A stretch of 64,000 nt of DNA from Gerris lacustris (Eukaryota > Arthropoda > Insecta > Hemiptera > Gerridae), in the NCBI GenBank assembly GCA_951217055.1, contig OX578277.1:60570173-60634172 (forward strand). Reading direction: 5' to 3'. Under the pieces are notes generated by a model, which worked only from the letters and a program-made list of their open reading frames with translations, did not search any database and was not told the origin of the DNA. This document shows positions 1 through 13,410 of this stretch, in pieces. Numbering within the stretch: the first letter of the stretch is position 1; each line of letters begins with the position of its first letter. The position numbers and the translations under genes are program-made.

Positions 1-300
1 CGATCATAATTAGTCAATTGTTGGAATCTTATAAATTTCAATCTTCTGCGCCAATTAATCTTCCACATGTGCACAAAGTTTGTTTTTTAACAGCTACATG
101 TTTAAACATACATCTTTAAAAGTACTCACCTGATTATTAAGATATTTGGGTGGTTTGACGAATGTAGCCCACAGATAGTCTCCTAATAATTTCAACCGTC
201 TGCGCTTATTAAATTTTGATAAATTTCTACTTTTATTCGTGTAAAAAATCAAAACAATTTTGACAGATTTTTAAAAATAGGAGGGAAAAAATTAAATAAA
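1..300 (+). repeat. Dispersed repeat A, copy 1 (cut by window edge)
   Basis: Shares CTTTAAAAGTACTCACCTGA, GTAGCCCACAGATAGTC and AAAAATCAAAACAATTTTGA with 9800-10170 in the same order and orientation. Further partial copies lie at 49395 and, inverted, at 60655. No coding capacity; class unknown. Confidence 0.75.
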
Positions 301-590
301 TTACAGAATATTAGCTTTGAAAGGCATAACATCAAGTCGTTATAATAGGATGCGAGGAAGCCATGTGCCACAATAATCTCAGATTTTTTTCCTTTATTAT
401 AGTTTTAAGTTGTTAACTCGTTCAAAAAGCCCTTGGGCGTAAAATAACACCTACACATGTTTGCTACCTGGTGGTATTGTCTAATCCTGTGCTTGGTTGT
501 CTGACATGCTGTCTAATAAGAAACAATGATGTCAGTCAGAGGGCTGGCAAGTTATATGCTATTGTTAATGTAATGTAATGTTGTGTGTAG

Positions 591-698
591 GTGGCGGGTC
601 CTGGGATATGGAGAAAGAGCATGGCTGCTCTACAACGGCAGAAAGGGATAAAGAAAAACAAGCGCATAACTTACTCGATCCAGCTTCTCTCTTCTCAG
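591..698 (+). CDS. tou: tou exon (first in window)
   Basis: The exon is bounded by a TGTGTAG acceptor and a CAG|GTAACT donor. Reading from 593 it encodes GSWDMEKEHGC, a short charged stretch, and ends LLDPASLFS with one base (G) left over. That base joins CT of the next exon to give Ala, so DPASLFS-AYWRADG is continuous. The acceptor has a poor pyrimidine tract and the upstream limit is the least certain of all exons. An in-frame ATG at 608 could be a start in an alternative transcript, but the open frame and acceptor favour an internal exon. Confidence 0.75.
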
Positions 699-1649
699 GT
701 AACTACATCATAACTTACTAAATATCTTCTTTATATTTCCCTCCTTTTCTTAATGCTCTAACCCTAATAAATTAGAACAAAGGAATATATAAATTAACAA
801 AATGAATACATGTATGTCGTTGTAAATTGTTCTCTCTTTATCATGTTAACTGTCAACTGAATTTTTATGTGATACTACTGCATACTTGTTTTTTCCCTTA
901 GGAATGCACTGCACATTATAATAACATGTATTATATTATTAAAAGATATAAGAGGAGGTAAAAGGGGTAGTTGTTTTCCACTACATATTATTTATTTATT
1001 TTCTTTTTCGAGGTTCCTAACACTTTGACTATTCCTGTTTACAACGTTACGGTAATAGAAGTATAAATATGTACCTAAGACCAGTACATACTAAATGAGA
1101 CTTGACGTTTAACGTAGAACAGACTTAATCCATGGGTAGTTACTTCTACGAATAATTAAATAATATCTCTACAATTAAAAAAAAGAAAAATTGTAAACAA
1201 AGGCTTGTCCAGTAAGAAAGAGAAGGGTAGATTTAAACTTTAAACTATAGCAGTAGTTCTGACAAGAAGATGTATCTCAAACTACATAATTATACACACT
1301 TTCTTTCTCTTTCCCTCTACGCTACCCATCTGTGTTTTTAACTTTTTCATGTTTACTTCTCACTGCTTTTTTGAGGAATGTACTTCCAATTTTCCTGACG
1401 TATTAAATATTTGAAAACAGAAAAATGGGACCTAAAAGATATTACTAACCGCGTTTTTCTTCCAAATCTCATATTCAAAAGTTAATTTGACTTCGAAATT
1501 TTTCTTTAATTGTTAAACATTTTCAGCGGGGTCAGTTATTTTTTTTATATATGTTTGAACAACTATTAAAACAACGAAACTAGTAGAAAAATTTGGATGT
1601 AAATCGAATGACAGTGAAAATAATGTAATTTATTACAAATAATCTAATT

Positions 1650-1706
1650 GCTTAGCTGTGGTAGAGCACTTGGCTACGGACCTGAAGGTCATAAGTCCGA
1701 AATAAA
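1650..1706 (+). repeat. tRNA-Arg-like SINE head or tRNA pseudogene
   Basis: TAGCTGTGGTAGAGCACTTG has an RNA polymerase III A box, followed by GCTACGGACCTGAAGGTC and AAGTCCGAA, a weakened B box. The anticodon-loop-like word CTACGGA is that of tRNA-Arg(ACG). Stems are broken, so it is not a functional tRNA. Confidence 0.5.
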
Positions 1707-1894
1707 TGTGACTATTATGTAATATTATCCAAAATACACGTTATAACTTTAGAAATTTGATTCTGTGTGCACGATTTTTTTTTTCATTGTACTTGTTTTA
1801 TATATAATTTTGAAATCTAAAAAGTTGCAAAAGATTAAGTTGATATTTATTTTATAAGGAGAATAAACGTGGTCTTATCGTAATGCCAAACATT

Positions 1895-2170
1895 GCTTTT
1901 GATAGTTAATTCCGGCGCACAATGAGACGGAGGCGATGCTGGGCAGATGAATTTTTTTGAACTGCAGACATGTACACTAGACCGTGCGAATTGAGGCAGA
2001 GCAGGGAAAGGCAGAGTACTGCTCCACTCGTGGCCTGCCCGAGTCACTTGTGTATTTGGCGTCTCAATTTGCGCAGTCTCGCCTATTTCTGCAGTTGAAA
2101 AAACTGCCCTGCGCTGCTAGGGGTTGTCGGACATTTTTTATTATCAATTTAAACAGTAATCTATTCATTC
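1895..2170. mobile_element. Foldback MITE-like palindrome
   Basis: TTTTTTTGAACTGCAGACAT and GTGCGAATTGAGGC on the left match, in reverse, GCGTCTCAATTTGCGCAGTC and CTGCAGTTGAAAAAACTGCC on the right. The short frames overlapping it are not genes. Confidence 0.5.
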
Positions 2171-2418
2171 CATCATAAATAATATTGTGTTTTAATTTAT
2201 AAGCTCAATGCAATGCTCCATACCTTGACCTCCACATAGGTATGTCCTGTGACACAGATGGGAAAGGGCGCATATAGCACCCCAATCAGTAAATTCACTT
2301 TGTCTTTTGGGGGTTGACGAGCGAAGCGACTAGGGGTCAGAGCCCTTTAGTTATTATAATAATTACTTTAGTACATATTTCGCGGTTTTGTAACCTTATT
2401 GATCTTGAATAATATATA

Positions 2419-2785
2419 CCCAACAAAAACCTAACCGTGAAAAAAGGGTCAAGTTCCAGCCCCCTCCCAAAAAAGGTCAGCCTCACAAAGTAAAAGTAGT
2501 GATATCGATATCTATATACATTGTCGGCTAGTCTGCTCTTTCTTTAGCCCATAACCTCACTTCACTCCTACTTTCATGAGCAATACTTCTATATTATTTT
2601 TGTTTTGCTTAACACTTGGCCAGTTTCTGAATGAGGCATAAAACAGACTTGGCCACAATGTAAAATAGCATTACTTTGATTGGCTGACTTTTGTGGGAGG
2701 GGGTCTGGACCTTTTTTTTTTCTTCTGAGTTCTCTCCTTCCCATTACCTTCGTAACTCCTATGTGACCACACATAATACTGATGT
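2419..2785. mobile_element. Foldback element, family B copy 1
   Basis: AACCTAACCGTGAAAAAAGG, TCACTCCTACTTTCATGAGC, CCAGTTTCTGAATGAGGCAT and GGCTGACTTTTGTGGGAGGG are shared with 52145-52652. Inverted pieces (CCCCCTCCCAAAAAAGGTCA and TGACTTTTGTGGGAGGGGG) show the foldback form. Confidence 0.7.
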
Positions 2786-2849
2786 TTTATGCCTCATTCA
2801 GAATTTTTATATAAAGGACTTTATTCCTAAGGCTATATACTGTATACAA

Positions 2850-3096
2850 CAGTGTGTCCCACAATAAAGTAGTGAAGATGTAACATTTTTTTAATTAATG
2901 AGTAATCGAGAAAAAATAATTATTTTTAATAACTCATGGCTGATCTTAAACCACTTAAAACAATATAATTTTCTTGATTTTTTTGAATAGCGTTTTGTAT
3001 TGAAAACTTGAAAAAATAATATGTATAAAAAAGATTAATATTTACGCTTTTTTGCTCCGCTGATCCTCATTTCTAAATAATATATATTTATATATA

Positions 3097-3149
<53 letters not shown>

Positions 3150-3402
3150 ATATATTTATATATATTTATATATATCTATATTTATATATATTTTTCGATA
3201 CCGTCAATAATAATGGTAGTTTACTCTTGGTATTTTTTTAAAAGTTTTCAATGTACAGAACACTATCTTCAACAAATCAAGAGAATTATATTAAAGTAAA
3301 AAGCAGGAGTTTTTATAAATAATTACTTTTCTCGATTACTCATTAATAGGTAATAATAAAAAAAAAAAAATTTTTAGTACTTTATTGTGGGACACACTGT
3401 AT
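2850..3402. mobile_element. Mariner-like MITE with internal (TA)n
   Basis: CAGTGTGTCCCACAATAAAG at the left is inverted as CTTTATTGTGGGACACACTG at the right, and the inverted match continues through TTAATGAGTAATCGAGAAAA. TATA flanks both ends. A TA/TATC-rich tract at 3084-3190 lies in the middle. No ORF. Confidence 0.85.
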
Positions 3403-6400
3403 ACAGCCTTGGGAATTTAGTCCTAATATATACAAAAAGAAGATGAAAGACAAATCAATTAAAACTTAAAACATTTAAGATTTATTATGATATATTATTA
3501 GGTCATGAGAGAAAAAAAAAAGATTTATTCAAATGGAGGAAGAAATGGTGAAGGGGAGAAACAAGGTTAGAAGTAGAAGGTTGGGTGAGTATATAAAGAG
3601 AAGCTCTTGTGTTAGTGTGTAAAATATAGTGTTGGTGTAGGCTCGGGCTTGTTTGTTGTAGTTAGTTCTTGTTGCATGTTTATATATAGGTGGGGAGGGG
3701 GAGGTTTGTTGGAGGGTGGGGGCATAGCGAGGTATTCCATTGATTAGTTTTATCCCCTCACTCTCTCTCTCCCTCTCTCTTTTCTTTAGCATCCCTTTTC
3801 GTCTACTTTCTCGCTTTTTTCAATCTTTCAATTTTCTCCCTCGCAGAGAAAAATCTTTCTCACCTTTTTCATTAAATAACGTTTCTATCACTTCTCTTCT
3901 CGTAGTTTCATTCAATGTTTTTCTGGTTACCTCAGGTATACATTCGATTTTATCTCACTTAAATGAGTACACATTTTATTTAAATATATTTTCCTCTGTT
4001 GATGCAAACATTTTTTTTAATTTCAGTATTTGCTTCCGTTTATTATATTATAATTATAAATATTTGTAGTAAAGAAAAAAAATTATATATAATTTAGTCA
4101 ATCGCCTGACGGTCTGACTAAGGCTATTGTTTGTTAATTATTGTTATTTGTTGTCATGTAATTTACTTGTTCAAAATAAACGATTATTAAGGATATTTTA
4201 TCTACTTATTTTTACTTTTTCACCAACGTAGTATAAATGAAGAGAAAGTATTTTGATAGCGCGTTTTAAAATGTCTGCCTCTAGTCTGCACAAACAACTA
4301 ACAGAAATTCTTTAAGCCTATTTTTGAAAGCCGCTTGAAAACTTGTAAATCCATCAAAATCGAATTTTCGTGCCATCACAATACTTTCTTTCTACATTAT
4401 ACTACATATATCAGAAAGTAAAAAGAAAACTGATTGAATCCACTTTCGTAACTTGTCCGCATCTGTTTGACGACCCCAGTCCGCTTTCTGTTCGACCGAG
4501 CCTTAATTCTTAACCTCGAAACATTGCTGTTGAAATTACTTTACATTTCATGAAGTCAATCAATAGCAGGGTTGAAAACTAAGAGTTGATTTTATCATTT
4601 AAATTTCCGTATTTCATATTTATGATTTTTTTTTTTTCCGGGGGACTTCTTTTTGTATAAAAAAAGTCCGAAGCAATAAGATCTCATGTGTGGATCCAAG
4701 GAGCAAACCCGGTTTTACAACCCATTCTATACTACTCTATCCTCTTAGCAAGCTGACATGTCTTTTTTAAGATGAAATGAAAAATGAATATGTCAATCAT
4801 CATATTATGTTGTATGAATTAGTTAAGTTTTAGCTGTCTCTATATGTAGAACATCGTACTTCATTCATTATAAAAATGTTAATGGTTGTATTGTTGTTCA
4901 CTAAATAATTATAAAAAACTTGTTCAAATGATTTCTGACGTGCAGTATATATATTGCAGGTTCTTTCTATATTCTTAACTCTCTACTAAATTGTTTTAAC
5001 TCTACTATATCATTCTCGATGTGTGTGACTTCGACATGCACTTATTTACTACACTCTGTCTTAGTATCTCAGTCTTTAGTTTTGTTCTCTCTCTCTACTA
5101 ACCCACTCTACGCTACTCGCTGCTCAACTCTTTCTACTCTACTGGTCTCACTTTACTATGTCACTCTCAGCTTGCTTGAGTCATCGACCTGCACTCTTTC
5201 ACCTCACTCTGTATCTCACTCCTGCTCTAATAGAGTGAGATGAAACCAACCCAGTCTCGTCTACATCTACTGTCTGCTCTACCTTATTTTATTACAATTA
5301 TCTTTTATCTCCAACAGGTTTATTTTATTTATTCTTTTTCTCTCTTTTAATTTTTGTTTGTTTTTTGTTCTCACCCTTTAACAGGAAGAAATTATAATTA
5401 TCGTGCTATTACAATAATCGGAAAATACACTTGATTGTTAATTAAGGAACAGAGAAATACTGTACTTCCGGTTTATAAATTAATTATGCTTCTAAAGCCT
5501 CCTAAATTAATTTACTTGTTCTTACAAATACTATTTTGTTGTTTATTAATTTCTTTTTTGACTCACACACACACACAGAAGAAAAACTAATAAGACATTA
5601 CCCATTACCGTATAACTTTGTCTCACTATAAATACCCGCGACTTGTTAATTTAATTTTGTGGCTGATACATTTCTTATTGATTATTCTGGTCGTTTGTTT
5701 TCTCCCCTAGTCTTGGTGCCGTTGAATAAATTCGGTATTTATCTTAGATGATAAATTATTGCAAATAGTCATGTTATCTCGAGGTTACGTTCAGCTCCAT
5801 CGAACCGTGAAATTCTCCGCTTTATCCAACAGTTGCACAAGTGGATTGTGTTTATTGAAAATTTATGATTTATTGCATTCAATGGGAATATCTTCACTGC
5901 TCGGTTATCTTTATACGATTCTATATTTATTATTATTTCACTGATTTTATATTTACTTTTAAATTATTAACCTATCTTCCCAATAGTAATATTCTAGGTA
6001 AACAAGAGAGATAAACATAATATAATGTAAATGTAGTATGTATTTTTGTACTTCTTGTATTTTGTTTTGTCAATACGTACTTATAACTTTAGTTCTTGTT
6101 TTGCATTATCGAGAAGTCCGGATTTTTTTACATATCTTTAAGCGATTTTATTTGTTATATTTTCTGGTTGGACACAATAAATTACACAAATAATTAAAAA
6201 CTAAAAGTATATAAAAATAAATAAGTAAATAAAAAAAACTAAGTAAAAACTAAAAGTAAATAAATCCTTAACAATAAATCATATCTTGGACCGCATACTT
6301 AACCTCGAACCATATTTTATCTTTCTGATCATTATTACTAAGATTTATAATTTTAATGGTTCATGAATATGTAAATGTTAATTTTTAACCATTTATTAAT

Positions 6401-8190
6401 GATTTTTTTAAATGAATTAATTCATTCAAAATTAAATTCTCTGTCATAATCCGTTTAATGATTTTTTTTTCTCATTAAAACAGACTAATTATCTTATTTT
6501 ATTTCCATTTATTTAACATTTAACGACATCATTTTTTAGTTTATTGGAAAATCGGTTCCTAAAAGTGACCTGACGCTTATTAAATCCTAAACTATATTTT
6601 CATGTTTAGTCTTTACTTAAATAGCTATTTAAGTTGTTTTTATAGTTATATATTATTTATTTTAATTAAATAGGTAATGCTAATTCTTAACAAATTAAAT
6701 ACTTTGTTTGAACTGTGTATTTATTTGTACTGTACGATATATAACTAAGAGTATGCTTTTCAAATGGAAATGTATATGGTAAACGGGCTGGCGTTTCTTT
6801 CTTGTTCTGCTTAAAGTATAACAAAAACAAAAATACAGGTACCAAGTTGATTAGCTAACTTCAAAAAGTGTTATCAGTTGGAATTTGGAATTGCATCACT
6901 GGGTCACGCGCCGTTTCGATTACAATTGGAGGCAATTTAAAATCATATAACTTCGGTTGTGCTTAAATTATTACGCCGTTGCCGTTACTATAGACTTTCC
7001 GTAGCAGTACTCCATGATGAGAAAAGATTCTTCTGAATCTTTAGAGCTCATCTCGTTAAAGCCTAACATATGCCCGTTCAATTCTAAAAATGATGAAGTA
7101 ATCATTTTGGTTCCTTCTGCTTAACTACTTTTTGAAGTCTGAGCACTAAGCGACTTGTCGGCGAACTTTACATAACTTTTTTTATTTTTTTATTTTTTTT
7201 TTTTATTTAAACAATCACAAGAATATTACATTTTCATTTAAGTTACACAATATTTTAAATAATTACAATATGTTTTTCTTTTTTATTTCTAACTTAAAAA
7301 TAAAATTTTTTTTTTTTAATAGCCGCAAAAGCTTTAGCTTGAGCGCGGCTAGTAACTTATGATATACCTTATGATAATAAACTTATGATATTTATACAAA
7401 TTTTTGGATCACCAATATTTCATTGGCCACTAAGCTTGTGCTCCTACATTAAAAAGTAGTTAGAAGGAAACAATAATCATTAAATATTTTTTAAAGCAGT
7501 TGTATTGTCTCAATCTTTATTTATTTAATTTTTAAATTTGATTTATTTTTATTCTTCAAGAGAGGAAGTGAAGTAATGCTTCGGTGGCCTAGTAAAGTTT
7601 GTTTTTCTTGCTTTCTTTCTTCCCACTCCCCTTTGCCTGAGCTTCTTACCTTCCTATATGTAAACAGTATCTCCTTTTCCTACTTGTTCCCTTGTACCCT
7701 GCTTTTTCTTTTTTATTTACTTCTCGTCTTTACCCTTGAAACTACTAACCCAGATACTTTGCATTTGTCTTAATTAAAAAATAACGTATGACGACGCAAA
7801 CTTTAAAATAAAGTGAAATAATATCATCATTTTCAAAGTGTGTGTGTTTTCCCCAAGATATGAGTGAATTACTCTCATTTTACTCAAGTTTTAGTTTTTC
7901 TAACTTTATCTCTTGACAACAATTAATTTTTTATTTTTAAATATGTATTTGATTTCTATTTTTTTATTATTTATGAAAATTATCATCGATCTCTTTTACA
8001 CTTGTATTTATTATTTTTATACTTGATCCATCATACGTCTTTGAATTGAAGAAAAAAAAGTTAATTCATACTTATAAATTAACAATTTTGCTAAATTATT
8101 AATTTAAGACTTGGAAGTACATATATTAATAATTATCTATATAGAGGTTAGATTAAAATTTAAAAAATCACAGGGAAGTACTTGCGTCCA
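3403..8190 (+). other. Intronic, no gene
   Basis: About 4.8 kb of AT-rich DNA. Pyrimidine-rich low-complexity stretches occur at 3750-3850 and 5070-5270 (CTCTACT-like words) and produce meaningless Ser/Leu-rich frames. AGCCGCAAAAGCTTTAGCTT at 7321 may be a retroposon scrap. Nothing else is supported. Confidence 0.7.
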
Positions 8191-8194
8191 AGTA

Positions 8195-9342
8195 GGGGTT
8201 TTGTAGATGATTAAGCATACCCGTTATGTAATTATGATTTTTTTTCCTCGATCCTAAGGGTCCCGGGTTCGATCCCCCGGGAGGGCACAATGTTTTTATA
8301 GGTAATAACGACAAGATAAATTACATTTTTTAGGAAATTTTCATCGCCCAACCATACGGTGTAACCATGAATCATTTCAAAATTTTAAGACCAGCCATTA
8401 TATAAAATTTGGGGGGGGGGATTTTTTGGGGTATATTTTGACTTATAAAACTAATAAAGAATTAAAAATTTAAAAAAGCAAATATATATTTGTATCCTAC
8501 TCTTCAGCAGCTTTCATTTGATACCCAACTCAAAATTTTTAAAAAATAAAATTTTGGGCGCACTCCAAATTTTCGGTCACAAAATTGGTAATTTTTAAAA
8601 CCTGGGTATGAACTCCCGGAAATATCATCGCCCCACTATAAGGTATTAGTATGAATTATTTCGAAATTTTAGCACCAGCCGATCTATAGTGTTTGGGGGG
8701 GGGGATTTTTTGGGGTATATTTTGATTTTTTCCCCTATAAGGAATGCAAATTTTAAAAAAAGCATATATATATTTGTGTCCTACTCTTCAGCAGCTTTCA
8801 TTTAATACCCAACTCAAAATTTTTAAAAAATTAACATTTTGGGCGCACTTCACTTTTTCGCGCCCAAAATTAACAATTTTTGAAAATTTGGAATGAACTC
8901 CCGGAATTTTCATCGCCCCACAATAAGATATTAGCATGAATTATTTCAAAATTTTAGCGCCAGCCGATCTATAGTGGTGGGGGGGGGGGGAATTTTGTTG
9001 GGTATATTTTGATTTATTTAACCAATAAGGAATGCAACATTTAAAAAATCATATATATATTTGTGTTCTACTCTTCAGCAGCTTTCATTTGATACCCTAC
9101 TAAAAAATTAAAAAAAATATAAATTTTTGAGTTTACCACATTTTTTCGAATTGCGCATGCGCAAATCTAATTATGAACTTCTGTATATTTTTCCTGTGGT
9201 TGGGTCAAAAAGTTGCACCAGTGTTTCAAATTTCAGTACTTTCGCTTAAACGGTTCGGGCCCTATGAACCAAAGAGCGTCGGACGGACGGACACATCACC
9301 CTCGGTATAAGGGTTTTGAGAAGTATCTACAAAACCCTAAAA
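8195..9342. mobile_element. TIR element with three 285-bp tandem units
   Basis: AGGGGTTTTGTAGATG at the left and ATCTACAAAACCCT at the right are inverted. Inside, CTACTCTTCAGCAGCTTTCA recurs with spacings of 284 and 287, each time with TTTCATCGCCC, a poly-G run and a GGGGTATATTTTGA. The right end has TCGGACGGACGGACACATCA. A tRNA-like B box (GGGTTCGATCCCCCGGG) is at 8264. No transposase. Confidence 0.75.
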
Positions 9343-9799
9343 AAGATCGAAATAAGATCGACCACTTGTCTTAACTAAATACGTACATACATACTATTGA
9401 AGAAATATATATATATAGAGTTAGGTCGTATGGGATACAAAATAAGTAAAGAATATTAGAAATTTCAGTTTTATTAATAACTAATACTTAAAACAAAATA
9501 CATTTTATTATTTTTTAAATCAAAATATATGTTAAAACTCAAATTTTAGGATTAAAATTGTGAATTTATTTTATGGGAGGGGAAAAGTGACAAGGAGGGG
9601 AATCAAAATGTTTTATTGAATTATCATTACTTACCTGAGAACGTATAATGATACTTAAATTACTTTCAACAGTATAAATTAACTTAAAATTTGGGGGTTC
9701 GCAAAAAAAAATGTATCCCAAGCAAAAACAGTAGAAAATTAACTGATAACAAACAATAAAGATAAAGTGAATGAAGCTGAAGATACAGCGAAATTTGTG

Positions 9800-10170
9800 T
9801 GGTCATAATTAGCCCATATTTGTTCTCATATACGTTTCAACCTTATGCGCCAATTTGTTTTTCTTCTACATGCACACAATCATACATTTATTTACACTAT
9901 CTTTAAAAGTACTCATCTGATTTGTATAAAATTTAGATGGTATGTATGTAATAATATATGTGTATATATCATATATATACACATATATCATATAAATAAT
10001 GTATGTCGAACGTAGCCCACAGATGGTCCCATATTAATTTCACTTGTCTGCACACTTTTTTTGCTTATTTTTTATTCATGTAAAAAATCAAAATAATTTT
10101 GACAGATTTAAAATAAAAACAGGGAAAAAATTAAATAAATTAATCAATAAAGGTTTGTAAAATCTTAACA
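9800..10170 (+). repeat. Dispersed repeat A, copy 2
   Basis: Carries CTTTAAAAGTACTCATCTGA, GTAGCCCACAGATGGTCCCA and AAAAATCAAAATAATTTTGA, in the order of copy 1 at the window start. A (TATATG)-like insertion lies near 9955-9995. Confidence 0.75.
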
Positions 10171-10369
10171 TCATTTAAGTACGTTACAGTACGCGAAGAA
10201 TGTGACTCTTTTTTTTTTTAAAAAAAAAAACTCAATTAAGCATCATAAGGTCTTTATCTGAGTAACTTGTACTTAGTAGTTCTCAGTAACTGGAGAATGT
10301 TTATGTTAGAAGGTTACTCACCATTCAATTATTTTACCAAGATTCTCTAAGAATCAATGCATTAACCAT

Positions 10370-10425
10370 TTTACTCAGGCCTGATGATGCCCAGGTATGG
10401 GCGAAAATTAACCAACAAAATAAAA
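10370..10425 (+). repeat. Penelope-like hairpin with CTGATGA and GAAA boxes
   Basis: GGCCTGATGATGCCCAGGTA followed by TGGGCGAAAATTAACC has the hammerhead boxes CTGATGA and GAAA separated by a GCCC/GGGC stem. The flanking stem I is poor, so activity is doubtful. Confidence 0.45.
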
Positions 10426-10812
10426 TTGATTTAAAAATAATTACAAGATAAAAAGAACTTTTTATATACTACGTTTTAAAATTTTCTGTTGAATCATATG
10501 TAATGTTGATAATATAATTGTCATTGTTATGATATGATGTTAGTGAGCACAGGGGGCACGTTCCTCCCCCCCCCGGACCCAATAGAGTAAAAAAAAAAAA
10601 AAAACACCGCCGTATTTTATTTTTTTTTTTACATATTTTTTACATTGACCTCATATTCAATATCACCTCAGAAATGCATAAAAGCGCTGTTTTGAGAGGT
10701 CATATTTTCAAAATTTGCTGCTTTGATGAATAAGTAGTTCCCTTTTCTTGTTTCCACTACGTATACCCCTCCCCTCCTCCCAATATAAACTCACTTAGAA
10801 TGTGCCCCCCTC

Positions 10813-11172
10813 CAGTGGTGTAGGAATTCATTTTTGACGGGGGGGGCTCGGCACCTAGACTAAGGGGGGGGGTACATACTCTTTATCAGTGCTCGATTTC
10901 TACAAATTTAGGTGTCAGACTACAACCTACCATATGTCTACCCCCCCCCCCCCCCCCCTCCCCCCTCTATAGGAGGGGGGTCCGGGGGTCCTCCCCCAGG
11001 AAAATTTTGGAAAATAAACGTTCAAAAACAGCATTTTAAGCAGTTTTAGACATAAACCCATGTACTAATTTTTATTTAATTTGTAATTTTATAGCCCCGT
11101 CAAGTCTGACGGGGGGGGGGGGGGGGGGCTCAAGCCCGATAGCCCCCCCCCCCCCCCGTTCCTACGCCACTG
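10813..11172. mobile_element. hAT MITE with 8-bp duplication
   Basis: Ends CAGTGGTGTAGGAA and TTCCTACGCCACTG are inverted. The 8-bp sequence CCCCCCTC flanks both sides (10805-10812 and 11173-11180). Long G and C runs lie next to each end. The 19245 fragment is the same family. Confidence 0.85.
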
Positions 11173-11569
11173 CCCCCCTCCCCAGACCTAACCGTAATTT
11201 GAAACCCGTCAAAATGAAGATTGTAAATATGAGACATGTCAAAACAAATAAAATAACTTGCGGATTTTTTCCGAACTAACTTTCCATACAGCAAAATTTG
11301 TTGAAAATGAATTGAATTCTTCTGAAACATGGCTAAAAGTATTAAAATATTGCATTGTCATCGTGTTCTGTGCTATTCTAAAAGTTTCAAATGTCTAGCT
11401 ACTCGGGAAGTTAGTTAAAAATCGATTGCAAGATTGGTTGTATTGGACAAACAAACAAACAAGAAAGCAAGCTAATAAAAACGTAGTAAAATAGTAATGT
11501 TTTTGTAATTCATCTCTGAAGACCAATCAAATCTGACAAATGAAAAAAAAAATTATATTTAGGAATGCC

Positions 11570-12965
11570 AGCAGCGTTCCGCCCCGCCAAGTCAAAAAGT
11601 CAAAATTTCACAAAAGCTGCCAGTGTATATATACTGTAGGTGACAAACTAGGGTTTTTGAGGGTCTGCGGCGTGAAATACGCACAAGCTACCTAAATATT
11701 TTTTTAATATCCTTAAAGGCCGTGTCCTGTAGATTAAAATAAAAAAAAAGGTCGAAATCGGTCAAGTAGAAGTAGAGAAAAATAGGTTTGAAAATGGTAG
11801 TTTTGATGTCTTCTTCTTATTCTTCCTTCATTTTACGTTGACGCACCTATACAGCCTAAACTACTACACCGGTTTTAATGAATGAGGGCTTTTTGGATTC
11901 GTCTAGGGCTTTAGTGCATTCCTAGATCAAAAAAAAAATCGGGTACGGGGTACCTCGGAACTTTCCTCACTTCAGAGGCCATTAAAGCGGCCTCTCCTGC
12001 TGCTTCGCAGCAGGAGAAAGCAGCATTGGACGTGGTCAGTTCTTTGATGGGTGACCGTTCTGAACTAACTGATTTATTATCACTCTTAAAGAAAACAAAC
12101 TTATATTTTATTTAATTATTTGAAGTTTGGCGGTATTTTGACAGATGTAAACAAGTTTTGACGTCATCAAAATTATCGCCCTAATAAATAATTATATTCG
12201 CTTATAACTTTTAAACTAATTAATGGAATTTCATCGGGGTTTTTATATTTGTTCCTTACTTTTTTCCGGTTCAAACGATATGCTATACGTCAAAAACCTA
12301 TTTATACTTTCGGTATTATTAACCGTCAAAGTTTAAAAATTCAAAAATTGATAACTTCAAAATGGCGGCTAATATCAAAATGAAATTTGGTGGGCTTGTT
12401 TGTCATACAGAGAGGTACATTCGTGCCAAATTTCAACTCGATCAGGACTATTTTCGATTTATTACGATTTTTTTTAATTTTTGCTAACTCAGCAAACTGC
12501 AGGTACCACTACAGGTAAGGACTGATTTTTCTGCCAAGTTTCAACTCTCTAGGTTAAATACCTTGGGTGTTACGATGATAACACTCACACATACATACAG
12601 ACGTTATGCTGAAAACCACTCAAGAGGTCTTAAAAACACCCAAAACGGATAATTCCGTTGAAATCTCGGAAACAAATTTTTTGGTGAAAACAATACATTT
12701 CCTACTATAGGTAGTGAGCAAAAGTAAAACTTAGATAACTCATTCCTACGCTAAACGCGGAGCTAGAAACGAAGCTAGCGAACAGACACTTTAACGTTGA
12801 CGCACCTACAGCCTAAACTACTAAACCGATTTTAATGAATGAGTTTTTGGATCGTCTAGGGCTCTAGTGCATCCCCCCTCAAATCACCCCCCTCCCCCCT
12901 ACAACCCTCCAACTCATTCCTACGCTGAATGTGGAGCGAGAAACCAAGCTAGCGAACAACAGTCT
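11570..12965. repeat. Dispersed repeat cluster with internal duplication
   Basis: GACGCACCTATACAGCCTAA with TTTTAATGAATGAG occurs at about 11840 and again at 12798, and CTCATTCCTACGCTAAACGC with GAAGCTAGCGAACA occurs at 12739 and 12912. So the cluster is partly tandem. It contains no recognised ORF. It resembles decayed Helitron- or LINE-adjacent debris, but I cannot assign it. Confidence 0.45.
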
Positions 12966-13410
12966 AAAATGGGTAGAAACCATGTAAGCGTCATACGAAG
13001 TAATGAGCTTGACAATTGTATAGAGGTACTAATGTTGCAACACATGAACCATAGTGTGTATACAATATAACTATCTGCAATAAGGCATACGAAGCTAACG
13101 CCGCAAATTTCCATCATGGTGAGACAATATTAAGGGGTCACTTTGTTACTTATATAAGGTCAGGATCCAGCTGGATATGCGCAAATGATAGCAATGTTAG
13201 TGTATCTAGGTGGCCAAATACTGCTAAAAATCTTTATATGCTCCTACCATCAGAATTTTAAGTTCTTTCAATGTCATAGGTCTCGTAGTTCTCCAATCTC
13301 CATAGACCTTGTCAAGCTCTTAACTTCACTTTTATTTGATTCTAATGTGTGGGAATAAACAGTTTAGAGAATCCTTCATTAGGAAATTAGGAACCGTACA
13401 TAAAGTGAAA

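Noticed and set aside
3529..5243. Ser/Leu/Thr-rich short frames
   Set aside because: They come from pyrimidine-rich low-complexity DNA with no homology signal and no splice-phase continuity with tou.
8240..8290. tRNA-like B box GGGTTCGATCCCCCGGG
   Set aside because: There is no A box or cloverleaf around it; only the B-box-like word is present inside a TIR element.
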